From NCBI GenBank assembly GCA_040235415.1, contig JBECKR010000308.1, positions 1-17,629 of the forward strand: a stretch of 17,629 nt of DNA, written 5' to 3'. This stretch comes from JBECKR01 sp040235415. GTDB lineage: Bacteria > Acidobacteriota > Polarisedimenticolia > Polarisedimenticolales > Polarisedimenticolaceae. A program made the translations under genes and the position numbers. Positions 1-7,689 of this stretch are shown here, piece after piece (the first letter of the stretch is position 1; the number at the start of each line of letters is the position of its first letter). The notes below the pieces were generated by a model, which was not told the DNA's origin, ran no database searches, and was given only the letters and a program-made list of their open reading frames with translations.

Positions 1-161
1 CTATAAGTCCTGGCCGTCGAGCCGGCGCTCTGGAGCGCGGCCCCGGTCCCGGGAGCCGCCCCGCCCCGCCGGCCACTCGCAACTCGAGATCATCGGGGGC
101 AACCGCGGCACGGCGCGACGGCGCGCCGTCCTCGCCGGGCCGCGCGTACGGAGGGGATTCG
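1..161. other. Upstream region of the ABC operon
   Basis: No convincing gene is visible here. The stretch holds a TATAAG hexamer at 2-7 that could be a -10 element, but its -35 would lie outside the window. It also holds a 14-base palindrome at 117-130 and, directly before the first gene, a strong ribosome binding site GGAGGGG at about 150-155. The reverse-strand open frame covering this area continues antisense through the ABC ATPase gene and looks like a shadow of its codon bias. Confidence 0.4.
117..130. repeat. 14-base perfect palindrome upstream of the ABC operon
   Basis: GACGGCGCGCCGTC is a perfect palindrome lying 31 bases before the first start codon. It could be an operator for a dimeric regulator, or a chance product of very GC-rich sequence. 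No second copy was noticed in the window, so regulatory function is only a possibility. Confidence 0.25.
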
Positions 162-1103
162 ATGATCGAGGTCCGAGAGCTCGGCAAGAGCTACGGCGAG
201 ACCGAGGCGCTGCGCGGCGTCTCGTTCACGATTCCGAAGGGCGAGGTCGTCGGGCTGCTCGGGCCGAACGGCGCCGGCAAGACCACGACGATGAAGATCC
301 TGGTCGGATTCCTGCTGCCGGGGGCCGGGAGCGCGCGGGTGGACGGCTTCGACGTCGTCGAGCGCCCGCTCGAGGTCCAGCGCCGCATCGGCTACCTCCC
401 GGAGAACGCGCCGAGCTACGGCGACATGCTCGCGCAGGAGTACCTCGCGTTCACGGCCGAGATGCACGGCCTCGACGCCGCGACCGGGCGGCGCCGGATC
501 GAGCGCGTGATCGAGGAGTGCGGCATCGCGACCGTCCAGACGCGCCCGATCGGCCAGCTCTCGAAGGGGTTCCGGCAGCGCGTCGGCCTCGCCGCGGCGC
601 TGCTGCACGACCCGCCGATCCTGATCTTGGACGAGCCGACGACCGGGCTCGACCCGAACCAGATCGTCGAGGTCCGCGAGCTCATCCGCCGCATGGGCCG
701 CGAGAAGACCGTGATCCTGTCGACCCACATCCTTCCCGAGGTCGAGGCGACGTGCGGCCGCGCGGTCATCCTGATCGACGGCCGGGTGCGCGCCGACGGC
801 GCGCTCGACGCGCTGACGCGCTCGCGCTCGGAGATCGTCACGGTCGCGCCGGCCGATCCGGGCCGGGCCCGCGAGCTCCTCGAGCGCATCGAGGGCGTCG
901 AGCGGGTGGAGTCGCTCGGCGCCCCCGGCGGCGGCTTCCTGACGTTCCGCCTGCGGCTCGCGCCGGACCGCGAGGTCGGCGAGGAGGTCGCCGACCTGGC
1001 GCGCGCCGAGGGCTGGCGCCTGCGGGAGCTCCGCCGGGACGACCGCTCGCTCGAGCAGGTGTTCCGCGAGCTCACCGAGACGGCGGCGGAGGAAGCGGCA
1101 TGA
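162..1103 (+). CDS. ABC transporter ATP-binding protein, GldA type
   Basis: This 313-residue protein is the cytoplasmic ATPase of an ABC-2 type exporter and should energise the permease encoded next. Walker A GPNGAGKT lies at residues 34-41, the ABC signature LSKGFRQR at 133-140, Walker B with the catalytic glutamate (ILILDEP) at 153-159, and the switch histidine at 189. The usual Q-loop glutamine position reads GYLPEN, as is common in GldA/CcmA-like ATPases. The last 100 or so residues form the extra C-terminal domain of drug-exporter-like ATPases. The ATG follows GGAGGGG at ideal distance. The stop overlaps the next start (ATGA), indicating translational coupling. The transported substrate is unknown. 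The GldA resemblance is by family only, and gliding motility is not implied. Confidence 0.93.
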   Translation: MIEVRELGKSYGETEALRGVSFTIPKGEVVGLLGPNGAGKTTTMKILVGFLLPGAGSARVDGFDVVERPLEVQRRIGYLPENAPSYGDMLAQEYLAFTAEMHGLDAATGRRRIERVIEECGIATVQTRPIGQLSKGFRQRVGLAAALLHDPPILILDEPTTGLDPNQIVEVRELIRRMGREKTVILSTHILPEVEATCGRAVILIDGRVRADGALDALTRSRSEIVTVAPADPGRARELLERIEGVERVESLGAPGGGFLTFRLRLAPDREVGEEVADLARAEGWRLRELRRDDRSLEQVFRELTETAAEEAA

Positions 1104-1822
1104 ACCGGGTGCGGGCCTTGGCGGGGCGCGAGCTCCGGGCGTACTTCAACTCCCCCATCGCGTACGTCTTCCTCGCCGTGTTCGCGGGGGCGGCGCTGTT
1201 CACGTTCTTCAACCTCGACGGCTTCTTCGCGCGCGGCCAGGCCGACCTCCGCGGGCTGTTCGACGCCGTGCCGGCGCTGATGGTGCTGCTGGTGCCGGCG
1301 CTGACCATGCGGCTGTGGGCCGAGGAGCGCAAGCAGGGCACGCTCGAGGTGCTGCTCACGATGCCGGCTCGCGACCACGAGCTCGTCGCGGGAAAGTTCC
1401 TCGCGAGCTGGGCGCTGCTCGCGGTCGGGCTGGCGCTGACGGCGGGGCTGCCGCTGACCGTCGCCGGGCTCGGGAACCTCGACTGGGGGCCGGTCGCGGG
1501 CGGCTACGTCGGCGCGCTCCTGCTCGGGGCGGCCTACCTCGCGATCGGGCAGTTCGTCTCGGCGACGACCGAGAACCAGATCCTGGCGTTCATCCTGGCG
1601 CTCACGGTCTGCCTCGCGCTGTGGGGGCTCGGGCTCGAGGGGTTCGCGGGCCTGTTCCCCGACCGCACCGCAGAGATCCTGCGCTCGCTCGGCACCGGCA
1701 GCCGCTTCCAGAGCATCGCGCGCGGGGTGCTCGACCTCCGCGACCTGGCCTACGACCTGTCGCTGACCGCGTTCTTCCTGGCGGCGAGCGTCGGCGCGCT
1801 CCGCGCGCGGCGCTGGGCCTGA
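1100..1822 (+). CDS. ABC-2 type permease, GldF type
   Basis: This 240-residue protein is a polytopic inner-membrane permease with about six hydrophobic segments. It starts with RELRAYFNSPIAYVF, a characteristic opening of GldF/NosY-like permeases, and has the cytoplasmic stretch EERKQGTLEVLLTMP around residues 74-88, which is typical of ABC-2 permeases and contacts the ATPase. The start chosen is the ATG overlapping the upstream stop by four bases. The open frame extends far upstream antisense-like through the ATPase gene, but that part is arginine/proline-rich shadow. It should pair as a homodimer with the upstream ATPase and work with the GldG-type protein that follows 12 bases downstream. 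Substrate unknown. Confidence 0.92.
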   Translation: MNRVRALAGRELRAYFNSPIAYVFLAVFAGAALFTFFNLDGFFARGQADLRGLFDAVPALMVLLVPALTMRLWAEERKQGTLEVLLTMPARDHELVAGKFLASWALLAVGLALTAGLPLTVAGLGNLDWGPVAGGYVGALLLGAAYLAIGQFVSATTENQILAFILALTVCLALWGLGLEGFAGLFPDRTAEILRSLGTGSRFQSIARGVLDLRDLAYDLSLTAFFLAASVGALRARRWA

Positions 1823-1834
1823 GGAGGGCGAGAC

Positions 1835-4015
1835 ATGGCCGACCGCCGCAAGCTCCTGTCCTCGCTCGTCCTGACGCTCGCGCTGCTCGCCGCGAACCTC
1901 GTGGCGCTCAACGCGCTCCTCGCGCACTGGACGACGGCGCGGGTCGACCTCACCGAGGACCGGCTGTACTCGATCTCGCCGGCGACGCGCCGGATCCTGA
2001 CCTCGCTCGACCAGCCGGTCCTGATCCGCGGGTACTTCTCGAAGCGCACGCACCCGAAGCTCGCGCCGCTCGTCCCGCGGATCGAGGACCTGCTGGCGGA
2101 GTACCGCGCCATCTCGGGCGGCAAGGTCGAGGTCGAGATCGTCGATCCCCGCGAGGACGAGGAGGCCGCGCACGAGGCCAAGGACCGCTACGGCGTCGAG
2201 AGCACGCCGTTCCGCCTGGCGTCGAAGTACGAGTCGGGCATCGTGAACGCGTACTTCGCGATCGTCGTGAAGTTCGGCGACCAGTACGTGCGGTACGGCT
2301 TCGACGACCTCATCGACGTCGAGGCGACCCCCGACGGCGACGTCGACGTCCGGCTCGCGAACCTGGAGTACGACCTGACGCGCGCCATCAAGAAGGTCGT
2401 CTACGGCTTCCGCGGCGCGGGCGACCCGTTCGCGGCGGTCGACGGCAAGGTCAAGCTCGTCGCGATCGTGTCGCCGTCGAGCCTGCCGGAGGCGTTCGCC
2501 TCGATCCCCGACGCCGTCCGAGAGGCCGCGAAGCAGCTCGAGCAGAAGGCCGGCGGCAAGTTCGAGTTCCAGGAGATCGACCCCACGACCGATCCGGCGC
2601 TGGCGCAGAAGGTGCGCGACGAGTACGGCGCACGCGCCATGACGCTCGGCCTGCTCGACGACCGCCGCTTCTGGCTGTACGGCTTCCTCGAGGTCGGCGG
2701 CGACCGCGAGCCGCTCGCGCTCGCGGACCGCGGCGTGTCGGCCGCGACCGTGCGCGAGGCGGTCGAGAACGCGCTCAAGCGCCGCGTGCCGGGCTTCCTC
2801 AAGACCGTCGGCGTCGCCGCCCCGGAGCCCTCGATCCCGCCCGAGGTCATGATGCAGCTCCGCATGCAGGGCCGCATGCCGCCCACGCCACCGCCCGAGT
2901 TCGAGCAGGTCAAGCGCACGCTCGAGCGCGACTACCGCGTCGAGGACGTGCGGCTGGGCGAGGGCGCCGGGGTCCCGACCGACGTCGACGTGCTGCTGGT
3001 GCTCAAGCCGAAGGACCTCTCGGCGCGCGCGGTCTGGGACCTCGACCAGTACCTCATGCGCGGCGGGCGCGTGATCGTGTGCGCCGACGAGTACGACACC
3101 AAGTTCGACTCGAACGGGCTCGAGCTGACCGCGATGTCGACCGGGCTCGACGGCTGGCTCGGGCACTTCGGGATCAAGATCGACAAGACGCTGGTGCTCG
3201 ACGACCGCAACCAGCCGCTGCCGATCCCCGAGACCACCATGACGCCGCTCGGGCCGCTGCGGACCTGGAAGATGGCGCCGTACCCGTACCTCGTCGAGGT
3301 CCGCGACGACGGCATCCTCGACCGCCGCGTCGCGGGGCGGCTCGAGGCGATGGGGCTGTACTGGGCGAGCCCGATCGAGCTCGACAAGGACAAGGAGAAG
3401 GGGCTCGAGGTCGTCGACCTGCTGCGCTCCTCGGCGCGGTCCTGGACCGACGACGACACCTCGAAGGTGCAGTACGTCGACTACCGCGTGCCCGACGAGG
3501 GCACGGCGCCGCATCTCCTGGCGGTCGCGCTCTCGGGACGGTTCGAGAGCTACTTCGCCGGCAAGGAGCCGCCGCCGCGCCCGCCGGCCGCCGGGAGGCC
3601 GGCCGACTCGGGCGACGCGAAGGCCGCGGCCGACGAGGTCCCGCTCACGCGCTCGCCCGAGACGCGGCTCGTCGTCGTGTCGGACGCCGACTTCCTGAGC
3701 GATTTCGTGGCCCGCGCGCTCGGGCGCGACGAGGGCGGGTTCTTCGCCGAGAACCTCGCGTTCACGCAGAACCTGATCGACTGGGCGAACCTCGACAGCG
3801 ACCTCATCGGAATCCGCTCGCGCTCCGCCGGCCCGCGCCGGCTCGAGCGCGTCGAGCGCTCGACCGAGATCGGGATCGAGACCGCGAACTACGTCGTGCC
3901 GATCGTGCTGCTGCTGGCGTTCGGCGCGTGGCGGGCGTGGCGGCGCCGCAACGCGGTGCCGCTGGTGGGCCCGGCGCACGAGACGGCGGCCGAGCCGAGG
4001 AGGGTCGAGGGATGA
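1835..4015 (+). CDS. GldG-family ABC transporter auxiliary protein
   Basis: This 726-residue protein has one N-terminal membrane segment (about residues 8-30) and one near the C-terminus (about 686-702), followed by an arginine-rich tail. The large middle part therefore lies outside the cytoplasmic membrane. The first part (TARVDLTEDRLYSISPATRRIL, split as TARVDLTEDRLYS then ISPATRRIL) is the hallmark opening of the GldG / ABC_transp_aux family. An internal segment (about residues 400-440) is also typical of this family. A proline/alanine-rich linker lies near residues 571-590. The function of the family is poorly defined. It accompanies GldA/GldF-like transporters and is thought to be a non-pore partner in envelope export. 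The upstream GAGGGCGAG region supplies the ribosome site, and the stop overlaps the next start by ATGA. Confidence 0.88.
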   Translation: MADRRKLLSSLVLTLALLAANLVALNALLAHWTTARVDLTEDRLYSISPATRRILTSLDQPVLIRGYFSKRTHPKLAPLVPRIEDLLAEYRAISGGKVEVEIVDPREDEEAAHEAKDRYGVESTPFRLASKYESGIVNAYFAIVVKFGDQYVRYGFDDLIDVEATPDGDVDVRLANLEYDLTRAIKKVVYGFRGAGDPFAAVDGKVKLVAIVSPSSLPEAFASIPDAVREAAKQLEQKAGGKFEFQEIDPTTDPALAQKVRDEYGARAMTLGLLDDRRFWLYGFLEVGGDREPLALADRGVSAATVREAVENALKRRVPGFLKTVGVAAPEPSIPPEVMMQLRMQGRMPPTPPPEFEQVKRTLERDYRVEDVRLGEGAGVPTDVDVLLVLKPKDLSARAVWDLDQYLMRGGRVIVCADEYDTKFDSNGLELTAMSTGLDGWLGHFGIKIDKTLVLDDRNQPLPIPETTMTPLGPLRTWKMAPYPYLVEVRDDGILDRRVAGRLEAMGLYWASPIELDKDKEKGLEVVDLLRSSARSWTDDDTSKVQYVDYRVPDEGTAPHLLAVALSGRFESYFAGKEPPPRPPAAGRPADSGDAKAAADEVPLTRSPETRLVVVSDADFLSDFVARALGRDEGGFFAENLAFTQNLIDWANLDSDLIGIRSRSAGPRRLERVERSTEIGIETANYVVPIVLLLAFGAWRAWRRRNAVPLVGPAHETAAEPRRVEG

Positions 4016-5019
4016 CGCGGACGCAGTGGATCCTGGCGGTGGCGCTCTTGGCCCAGGTCGGGCTGCTGCTCGCGATCGCGGGCTCGTCGTCCGGCGCGGG
4101 CGCGGCGGCGCCGCACCCGCTCCTCCCGGACCTCGCCTCCGTCAAGGCGGCGAAGATCACGATCCGCGACGGCGCCGACAAGTCCCTGACGCTCGAGCGC
4201 GCCGGCGACGCCTGGACGCTCGCCGACCCCGCGGGGTACCCGGCCGACTCCTCCAAGGTCGAGGACCTCTTGGCCAAGCTCGGCAAGCTCGAGGTCGGCC
4301 GCCCGATCGTGACGAGCGCGCGCTACCACGAGCAGCTCGAGGTCGCCGACGACAAGTTCGAGCGGCGCGTCGAGGTCTTCCCCGAGGGCAAGGACGCGCC
4401 CGCGGCCGACCTCCTGATCGGGACGTCGCCGAGCTACGGCGTCGAGCACGTCCGCGCCGAGGGCGACGACCGCGTCTACGAGGCCCGCGGCATCCGGCCG
4501 TACGACGTCCGGGCCGAGGCCCCCGCCTGGATCGACCGCGACCTCGTCGGCGCGCCGCCCGGGGACGTCGTGGCGGTCACGGTGCGCAACGGCCACGGCC
4601 GGTTCGAGCTGCGCCGCGAGAACGGCGCGTGGAGCTCGCCCGAGGCGGCCGGCAAGAAGCTCGACGGCAACGCGGTCGACGGCTACGTCCGCTCGCTCGC
4701 GTCGCTCGCCGCCGACGCCCCCGCCGGCCCGCTCGAGGGCGGGGACTTCGGCCTCGACCGCCCCGCGGGCGAGGTCGAGATCTCGTGGCGCGAGCCCGCC
4801 CCGCCGCCGCCGCCGAAGCCGGACGGGGCGAAGGACGACGCGAACGAGGCTCCCGCCCCCGGACCGCTGCACACCGTGAAGCTCCGGGTCGGCAAGGAGG
4901 TCCCCGGCGCCGACGGCAAGCGCTGGGTCGCCCGCGACGGCGCGCGCTTCGCGGCCGTGATCGGCAAGTGGCAGGCCGACACCGTCCTCGCCAAGACCCT
5001 CGCCGACCTCGAGCACTAG
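4012..5019 (+). CDS. DUF4340 domain-containing membrane-anchored protein
   Basis: The 335-residue product begins with a short basic N-terminus and a single hydrophobic segment (residues 6-23), so it is probably anchored in the inner membrane with its bulk in the periplasm. Its repeated beta-rich pattern (VKAAKITIRDG..KSLTLERAGDAWTLADP near residues 44-70, then VEDLLAKLGKLEVGR) matches the DUF4340 family, which often follows GldG-type genes. A proline-rich low-complexity insert lies at about residues 262-285. The start is the ATG overlapping the GldG-family stop. Function is unknown. Position as the last gene of the ABC operon suggests an accessory envelope role. The final base of the stop codon is also the first base of the large inverted repeat at 5019-5086. 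Confidence 0.85.
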   Translation: MTRTQWILAVALLAQVGLLLAIAGSSSGAGAAAPHPLLPDLASVKAAKITIRDGADKSLTLERAGDAWTLADPAGYPADSSKVEDLLAKLGKLEVGRPIVTSARYHEQLEVADDKFERRVEVFPEGKDAPAADLLIGTSPSYGVEHVRAEGDDRVYEARGIRPYDVRAEAPAWIDRDLVGAPPGDVVAVTVRNGHGRFELRRENGAWSSPEAAGKKLDGNAVDGYVRSLASLAADAPAGPLEGGDFGLDRPAGEVEISWREPAPPPPPKPDGAKDDANEAPAPGPLHTVKLRVGKEVPGADGKRWVARDGARFAAVIGKWQADTVLAKTLADLEH

Positions 5020-5086
5020 GGGACGTTTCCCGAAGGCCCGTTTCGGGGACAGCTGTCCCCAAAACCGCGGTTCGGGAAACGTCCCC
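5019..5086. repeat. Nested inverted repeat (cruciform / REP-like element, possible bidirectional terminator)
   Basis: The outer arms GGGGACGTTTCCCGAA (5019-5034) and TTCGGGAAACGTCCCC (5071-5086) are perfect 16-base inverted repeats. Between them, 5045-5060 is a perfect palindrome GGGGACAGCTGTCCCC, flanked by imperfect pairing (CGTTT against AAACC). The left arm starts inside the stop codon of the DUF4340 gene. Such a structure could end transcription of the ABC operon, or it could be a dispersed palindromic repeat like those mobilised by REP-associated tyrosine transposases. No transposase gene is in the window. The structure itself is certain; its role is inferred. Confidence 0.85.
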
Positions 5087-5094
5087 GACGAGGT

Positions 5095-5151
5095 CCGGAG
5101 CAGCCTGGGACGGAGCATCCATTCCTGATAGGATGCCCCCCTTTGCTCCGG
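5095..5151 (+). promoter_or_regulatory. Structured leader upstream of nuoA
   Basis: An outer stem pairs CCGGAGCA (5095-5102) with TGCTCCGG (5144-5151), perfectly. Inside it, GGAGCATCC (5112-5120) pairs with GGATGCCCC (5131-5139) with one mismatch around the loop ATTCCTGATA. The inner hairpin is followed by CCTTT. It sits 25 bases before the nuoA start. It may be a 5' untranslated regulatory structure, a terminator-like element, or an operator. No known riboswitch class was recognised. Confidence 0.4.
5106..5134 (+). promoter_or_regulatory. Candidate promoter for the nuo operon
   Basis: An extended -10 pattern TGaTAGGAT lies at 5126-5134 (TAGGAT 5129-5134). A weak -35-like hexamer TGGGAC lies at 5106-5111, 17 bases upstream. 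Transcription would start near 5141, about 36 bases before nuoA. This is the only AT-richer spot in the spacer. It overlaps the loop of the inner leader hairpin, so the two interpretations compete. Confidence 0.3.
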
Positions 5152-5176
5152 GCGACTCGCCCGCGGTGAGTGACGC

Positions 5177-5554
5177 GTGTCGAGCCCTGATCCGTACGTC
5201 GGTCTCGCGGTCTACAGCCTGATCTGCGTCGCGCTCGGCGCCGGCCTGATCGGGATCGCGGCGCTGCTGCGCCACCGCGTCGGCCGCTCCCGCCCGGACA
5301 AGCTCGAGACCTACGAGTGCGGCGAGGTGCCGTTCGGCCCGGCCTGGCGCAAGACGCCGGTCGGGTTCTACCTCGTCGCCCTGCTGTTCATCCTGTTCGA
5401 CGCCGAGGCGGCGTTCCTCTTCCTGTGGGTCCAGAGCTTGAGGAAGGTCGGCGTCCCGGCGTTCTGGGCGATGGTCGTGTTCCTCGCGGTCCTGCTCCTC
5501 GGCTGGGCGTACGCCTGGCGCAAGGGCGACCTCGCCTGGACGCGGCAGGGTTGA
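5177..5554 (+). CDS. nuoA: NADH-quinone oxidoreductase subunit A
   Basis: NuoA is a small membrane subunit of complex I at the junction of the peripheral and membrane arms. The 125-residue protein has three membrane segments. It contains the family signature YECGEVPFG, with the loop cysteine at residue 48, and the acidic motif ILFDAEAAFLF with D75 and E77 in the second helix, part of the proton/quinone-coupling path. The start is GTG after GGTGAGTGA; no nearer ATG exists. It is the first gene of an 11-gene nuo operon, and its stop is followed immediately by nuoB. Length is normal for the family. Confidence 0.95.
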   Translation: MSSPDPYVGLAVYSLICVALGAGLIGIAALLRHRVGRSRPDKLETYECGEVPFGPAWRKTPVGFYLVALLFILFDAEAAFLFLWVQSLRKVGVPAFWAMVVFLAVLLLGWAYAWRKGDLAWTRQG

Positions 5555-5556
5555 GC

Positions 5557-6078
5557 GTGGCGGACGAATCCGACAGCGCCCTGCGCCTCGAGGACGTCGC
5601 CGAGGAGGTCGTGCGCTTCCCGGGCGGCGGCGCCGCGCTGTTGAAGTCCGACGCCCTGTTCCGCTGGGCCCAGAAGTCGAGCCTGTGGCCGCTGACCTTC
5701 GGCCTGGCGTGCTGCGCCATCGAGATGATGGCGACCTTCGCCGGCCGCTGGGACCTCGACCGCTTCGGCGTCATCCTGCGCCCGACGCCGCGCCAGGCCG
5801 ACGTCATGATCATCGCCGGCACGGTCACGATCAAGATGGCGCCGCGCATCCGGCGGCTGTACGACCAGATGCCGCATCCGAAGTGGGTCATCTCGATGGG
5901 CTCGTGCGCCAACTCCGGCGACCACTACCGCCACGTCTACTCCGTCGTCCCGGGCGTCGACCACGTCATCCCGGTCGACGTCTACGTCCCCGGCTGTCCC
6001 CCGACTCCCGAGGCGCTGCTCGAGGGCGTGTTCGCGCTGCAGCGCAAGATCACGGAGGGGCGCGATGCCCGCGGCTGA
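5557..6078 (+). CDS. nuoB: NADH-quinone oxidoreductase subunit B (N2 cluster)
   Basis: NuoB carries the terminal 4Fe-4S cluster N2 that reduces quinone. All four ligands are present: the tandem C52-C53 in GLACCAIEMM, C117 in SMGSCANSG and C147 in YVPGCPP. Protein length is 173 residues from the GTG at 5557, which has AGGG six bases upstream. A TTG at 5551 overlapping the nuoA stop is an alternative. The segment after GSCANSG reads DHYRHVYSVV where the E. coli protein has GMYDIYSVV, so the second glycine is replaced and one residue is added. The motif after the last ligand is GCPPTPE rather than GCPPRPE. This suggests a divergent complex I clade. The gene overlaps nuoC by 14 bases. Confidence 0.95.
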   Translation: MADESDSALRLEDVAEEVVRFPGGGAALLKSDALFRWAQKSSLWPLTFGLACCAIEMMATFAGRWDLDRFGVILRPTPRQADVMIIAGTVTIKMAPRIRRLYDQMPHPKWVISMGSCANSGDHYRHVYSVVPGVDHVIPVDVYVPGCPPTPEALLEGVFALQRKITEGRDARG

Positions 6079-6535
6079 CGTCGTGCAGGCGCTCGCGACC
6101 GCCTACGGCGCGACCGAGGCGCCGCTCGGCGTCGCGGTCCCCGCGGACCGCCTGATCGAGGCGCTGCGCGCGCTGCGCGACCGCCACGGCTACCGCTACT
6201 ACGTGCTCTCGACCGCGGTCGACCGCGGCGACGACGGCTTCGAGATCGTGCACCTCGTCCGGAACCTCGACGCCGGCGACGACCTCGCGGTCCGCGTCGC
6301 GCTGCCGAAGGACGTCCCGGAGATCGACTCCGCCGCGCCTGTTTACGCCGGCGCCGACTGGCAGGAGCGCGAGGTCCTCGACCTGTTCGGCGTGGCGTTC
6401 CGGCACCACCCCGACCCGCGGCGGATCCTGATGCCCGACGACTACGAGGGGCATCCGCTTCGCAAGGACTTCGCCATGGACACGCCGTGGGGCTACCGCC
6501 CCGCGACGCGCGACGACGCCGGGAAGGACGCCTGA
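6065..6535 (+). CDS. nuoC: NADH-quinone oxidoreductase subunit C (30 kDa)
   Basis: NuoC is a peripheral-arm scaffold subunit of the Q module without cofactors. The 156-residue sequence contains the 30 kDa family signature WQEREVLDLFGVAFRHHPDP around residues 99-118, followed by RRILMPDDYEGHPLRKDF. It is separate from nuoD, not fused as in E. coli. The ATG overlaps the end of nuoB by 14 bases, preceded by GGAGGGG within the nuoB coding sequence. Its stop overlaps the nuoD start (TGATG). The start choice is therefore well supported. Confidence 0.94.
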   Translation: MPAADVVQALATAYGATEAPLGVAVPADRLIEALRALRDRHGYRYYVLSTAVDRGDDGFEIVHLVRNLDAGDDLAVRVALPKDVPEIDSAAPVYAGADWQEREVLDLFGVAFRHHPDPRRILMPDDYEGHPLRKDFAMDTPWGYRPATRDDAGKDA

Positions 6536-7680
6536 TGCCGGAGATCGAGGTCGTCGAGCGCGAGTTCGGGGAGCTGGCCCTCAACATGGGCCCGCAGCAC
6601 CCGTCGACGCACGGCGTGCTGCGCCTCACCCTGCACCTGCGCGGCGAGACCGTGGTCCGCGCGATCCCGGGGATCGGCTACCTCCACCGCGGCGTCGAGA
6701 AGCTCTCGGAGTCGCTGGCCTACGACCAGCTCGCGCCGGTGTTCGAGCGCGACGACTACCTCGGCCCGACCGCGAACTCGCTGGCGTACTGCCTCGCCTG
6801 CGAGCGGCTCGCGGGGATCTCGGTCCCGCCGCGCGGCGCGTGGGTCCGGACGCTCGTCGCCGAGCTGCAGCGCATCTCCTCGCACCTCGTGTGGCTCGGC
6901 ACGCTCGGCCTCGACCTCGGCGGCGCGCTCGGCGGCGGCACGACGCTCTACATGTACTGCTTCCGCGAGCGCGAGCGGATTCTCGACTTCATGGAGACGC
7001 TCACCGGCACGCGCTTTCACACGAACTTCAACCTCATCGGCGGGGCGCGCTACGACCTCTCCCCCGAGGCCGCGAAGGCCGCCGTCGCGCTCGCGGACCG
7101 CGCCGACGCGATGCTCTCCGAGCTGCACGCCATGGCGGGCGACAGCGCCGTGTTCCGCGGCCGCACCGAGAAGGTCGGCGTGATCCCGCGCGAGCTCGCG
7201 CTGCAGGTCGGCGTCACGGGGCCGGTGCTGCGCGCCTCCGGCGTGCGCTTCGACGTCCGCCGCGCCGCGCCGTACGACGCCTACCCGGAGCTCGAGTTCG
7301 ACGTCCCCACCCGCGAGACGGGCGACGCGCTCGCGCGCTACGAGGTCCGCATGGACGAGATCGCGCAATCGGCGCGGATCGTCCGCCGGATCGTCGACCG
7401 CCTGCCGCCGGGGCCGGTGTTCTCGCGCAAGCCGATCAAGAACCCGAAGGCGACCCGGATCGCCGCGGGCGAGATCCACGCCGCGGTCGAGTCCCCGCGC
7501 GGCGAGCTCGGCGTCTACCTCGTCGCCGACGGCACCGCGTTCCCGTACCGCCTGAAGATCAACGCGCCGTCGTTCCGCAACCTCCAGATCGTCCCGCACG
7601 TCGCTCCGGGGCTGCTGCTCGCCGACGTCATCGCGACGCTCGGCTCGCTCGACCCGGTGCTCGGCGACGTCGACCGCTGA
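6535..7680 (+). CDS. nuoD: NADH-quinone oxidoreductase subunit D (49 kDa)
   Basis: NuoD forms the quinone-binding cavity with NuoB. The protein is 381 residues from the ATG that overlaps the nuoC stop. NMGPQHPSTHGVLRL at residues 17-31 carries the quinone-proximal histidine (H22). The DYLGPTANSLAY segment supplies the tyrosine expected opposite it. The C-terminus keeps the DPVLGDVDR ending equivalent to the canonical FGEVDR, so the gene is complete. The next gene is nuoH, nine bases downstream. In a 14-gene nuo operon, nuoE, nuoF and nuoG would lie here. They are absent, with no remnant and no room. Confidence 0.95.
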   Translation: MPEIEVVEREFGELALNMGPQHPSTHGVLRLTLHLRGETVVRAIPGIGYLHRGVEKLSESLAYDQLAPVFERDDYLGPTANSLAYCLACERLAGISVPPRGAWVRTLVAELQRISSHLVWLGTLGLDLGGALGGGTTLYMYCFRERERILDFMETLTGTRFHTNFNLIGGARYDLSPEAAKAAVALADRADAMLSELHAMAGDSAVFRGRTEKVGVIPRELALQVGVTGPVLRASGVRFDVRRAAPYDAYPELEFDVPTRETGDALARYEVRMDEIAQSARIVRRIVDRLPPGPVFSRKPIKNPKATRIAAGEIHAAVESPRGELGVYLVADGTAFPYRLKINAPSFRNLQIVPHVAPGLLLADVIATLGSLDPVLGDVDR

Positions 7681-7689
7681 GGGGGAACC

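Noticed and set aside
1315..3900. Forward open frame running through the permease and GldG genes before the DUF4340 start
   Set aside because: Only the part from 4012 resembles a protein family. The upstream portion is arginine/proline/alanine shadow sequence overlapping two well-supported genes.
416..3979. Reverse-strand 1187-codon open frame over the ABC operon, with comparable long reverse frames at 6493-8652, 9616-11970 and 11759-14473
   Set aside because: They are antisense shadows: GC-rich third positions of the real genes remove stop codons on the opposite strand. The translations are arginine/glutamate/histidine-rich with no domain pattern.
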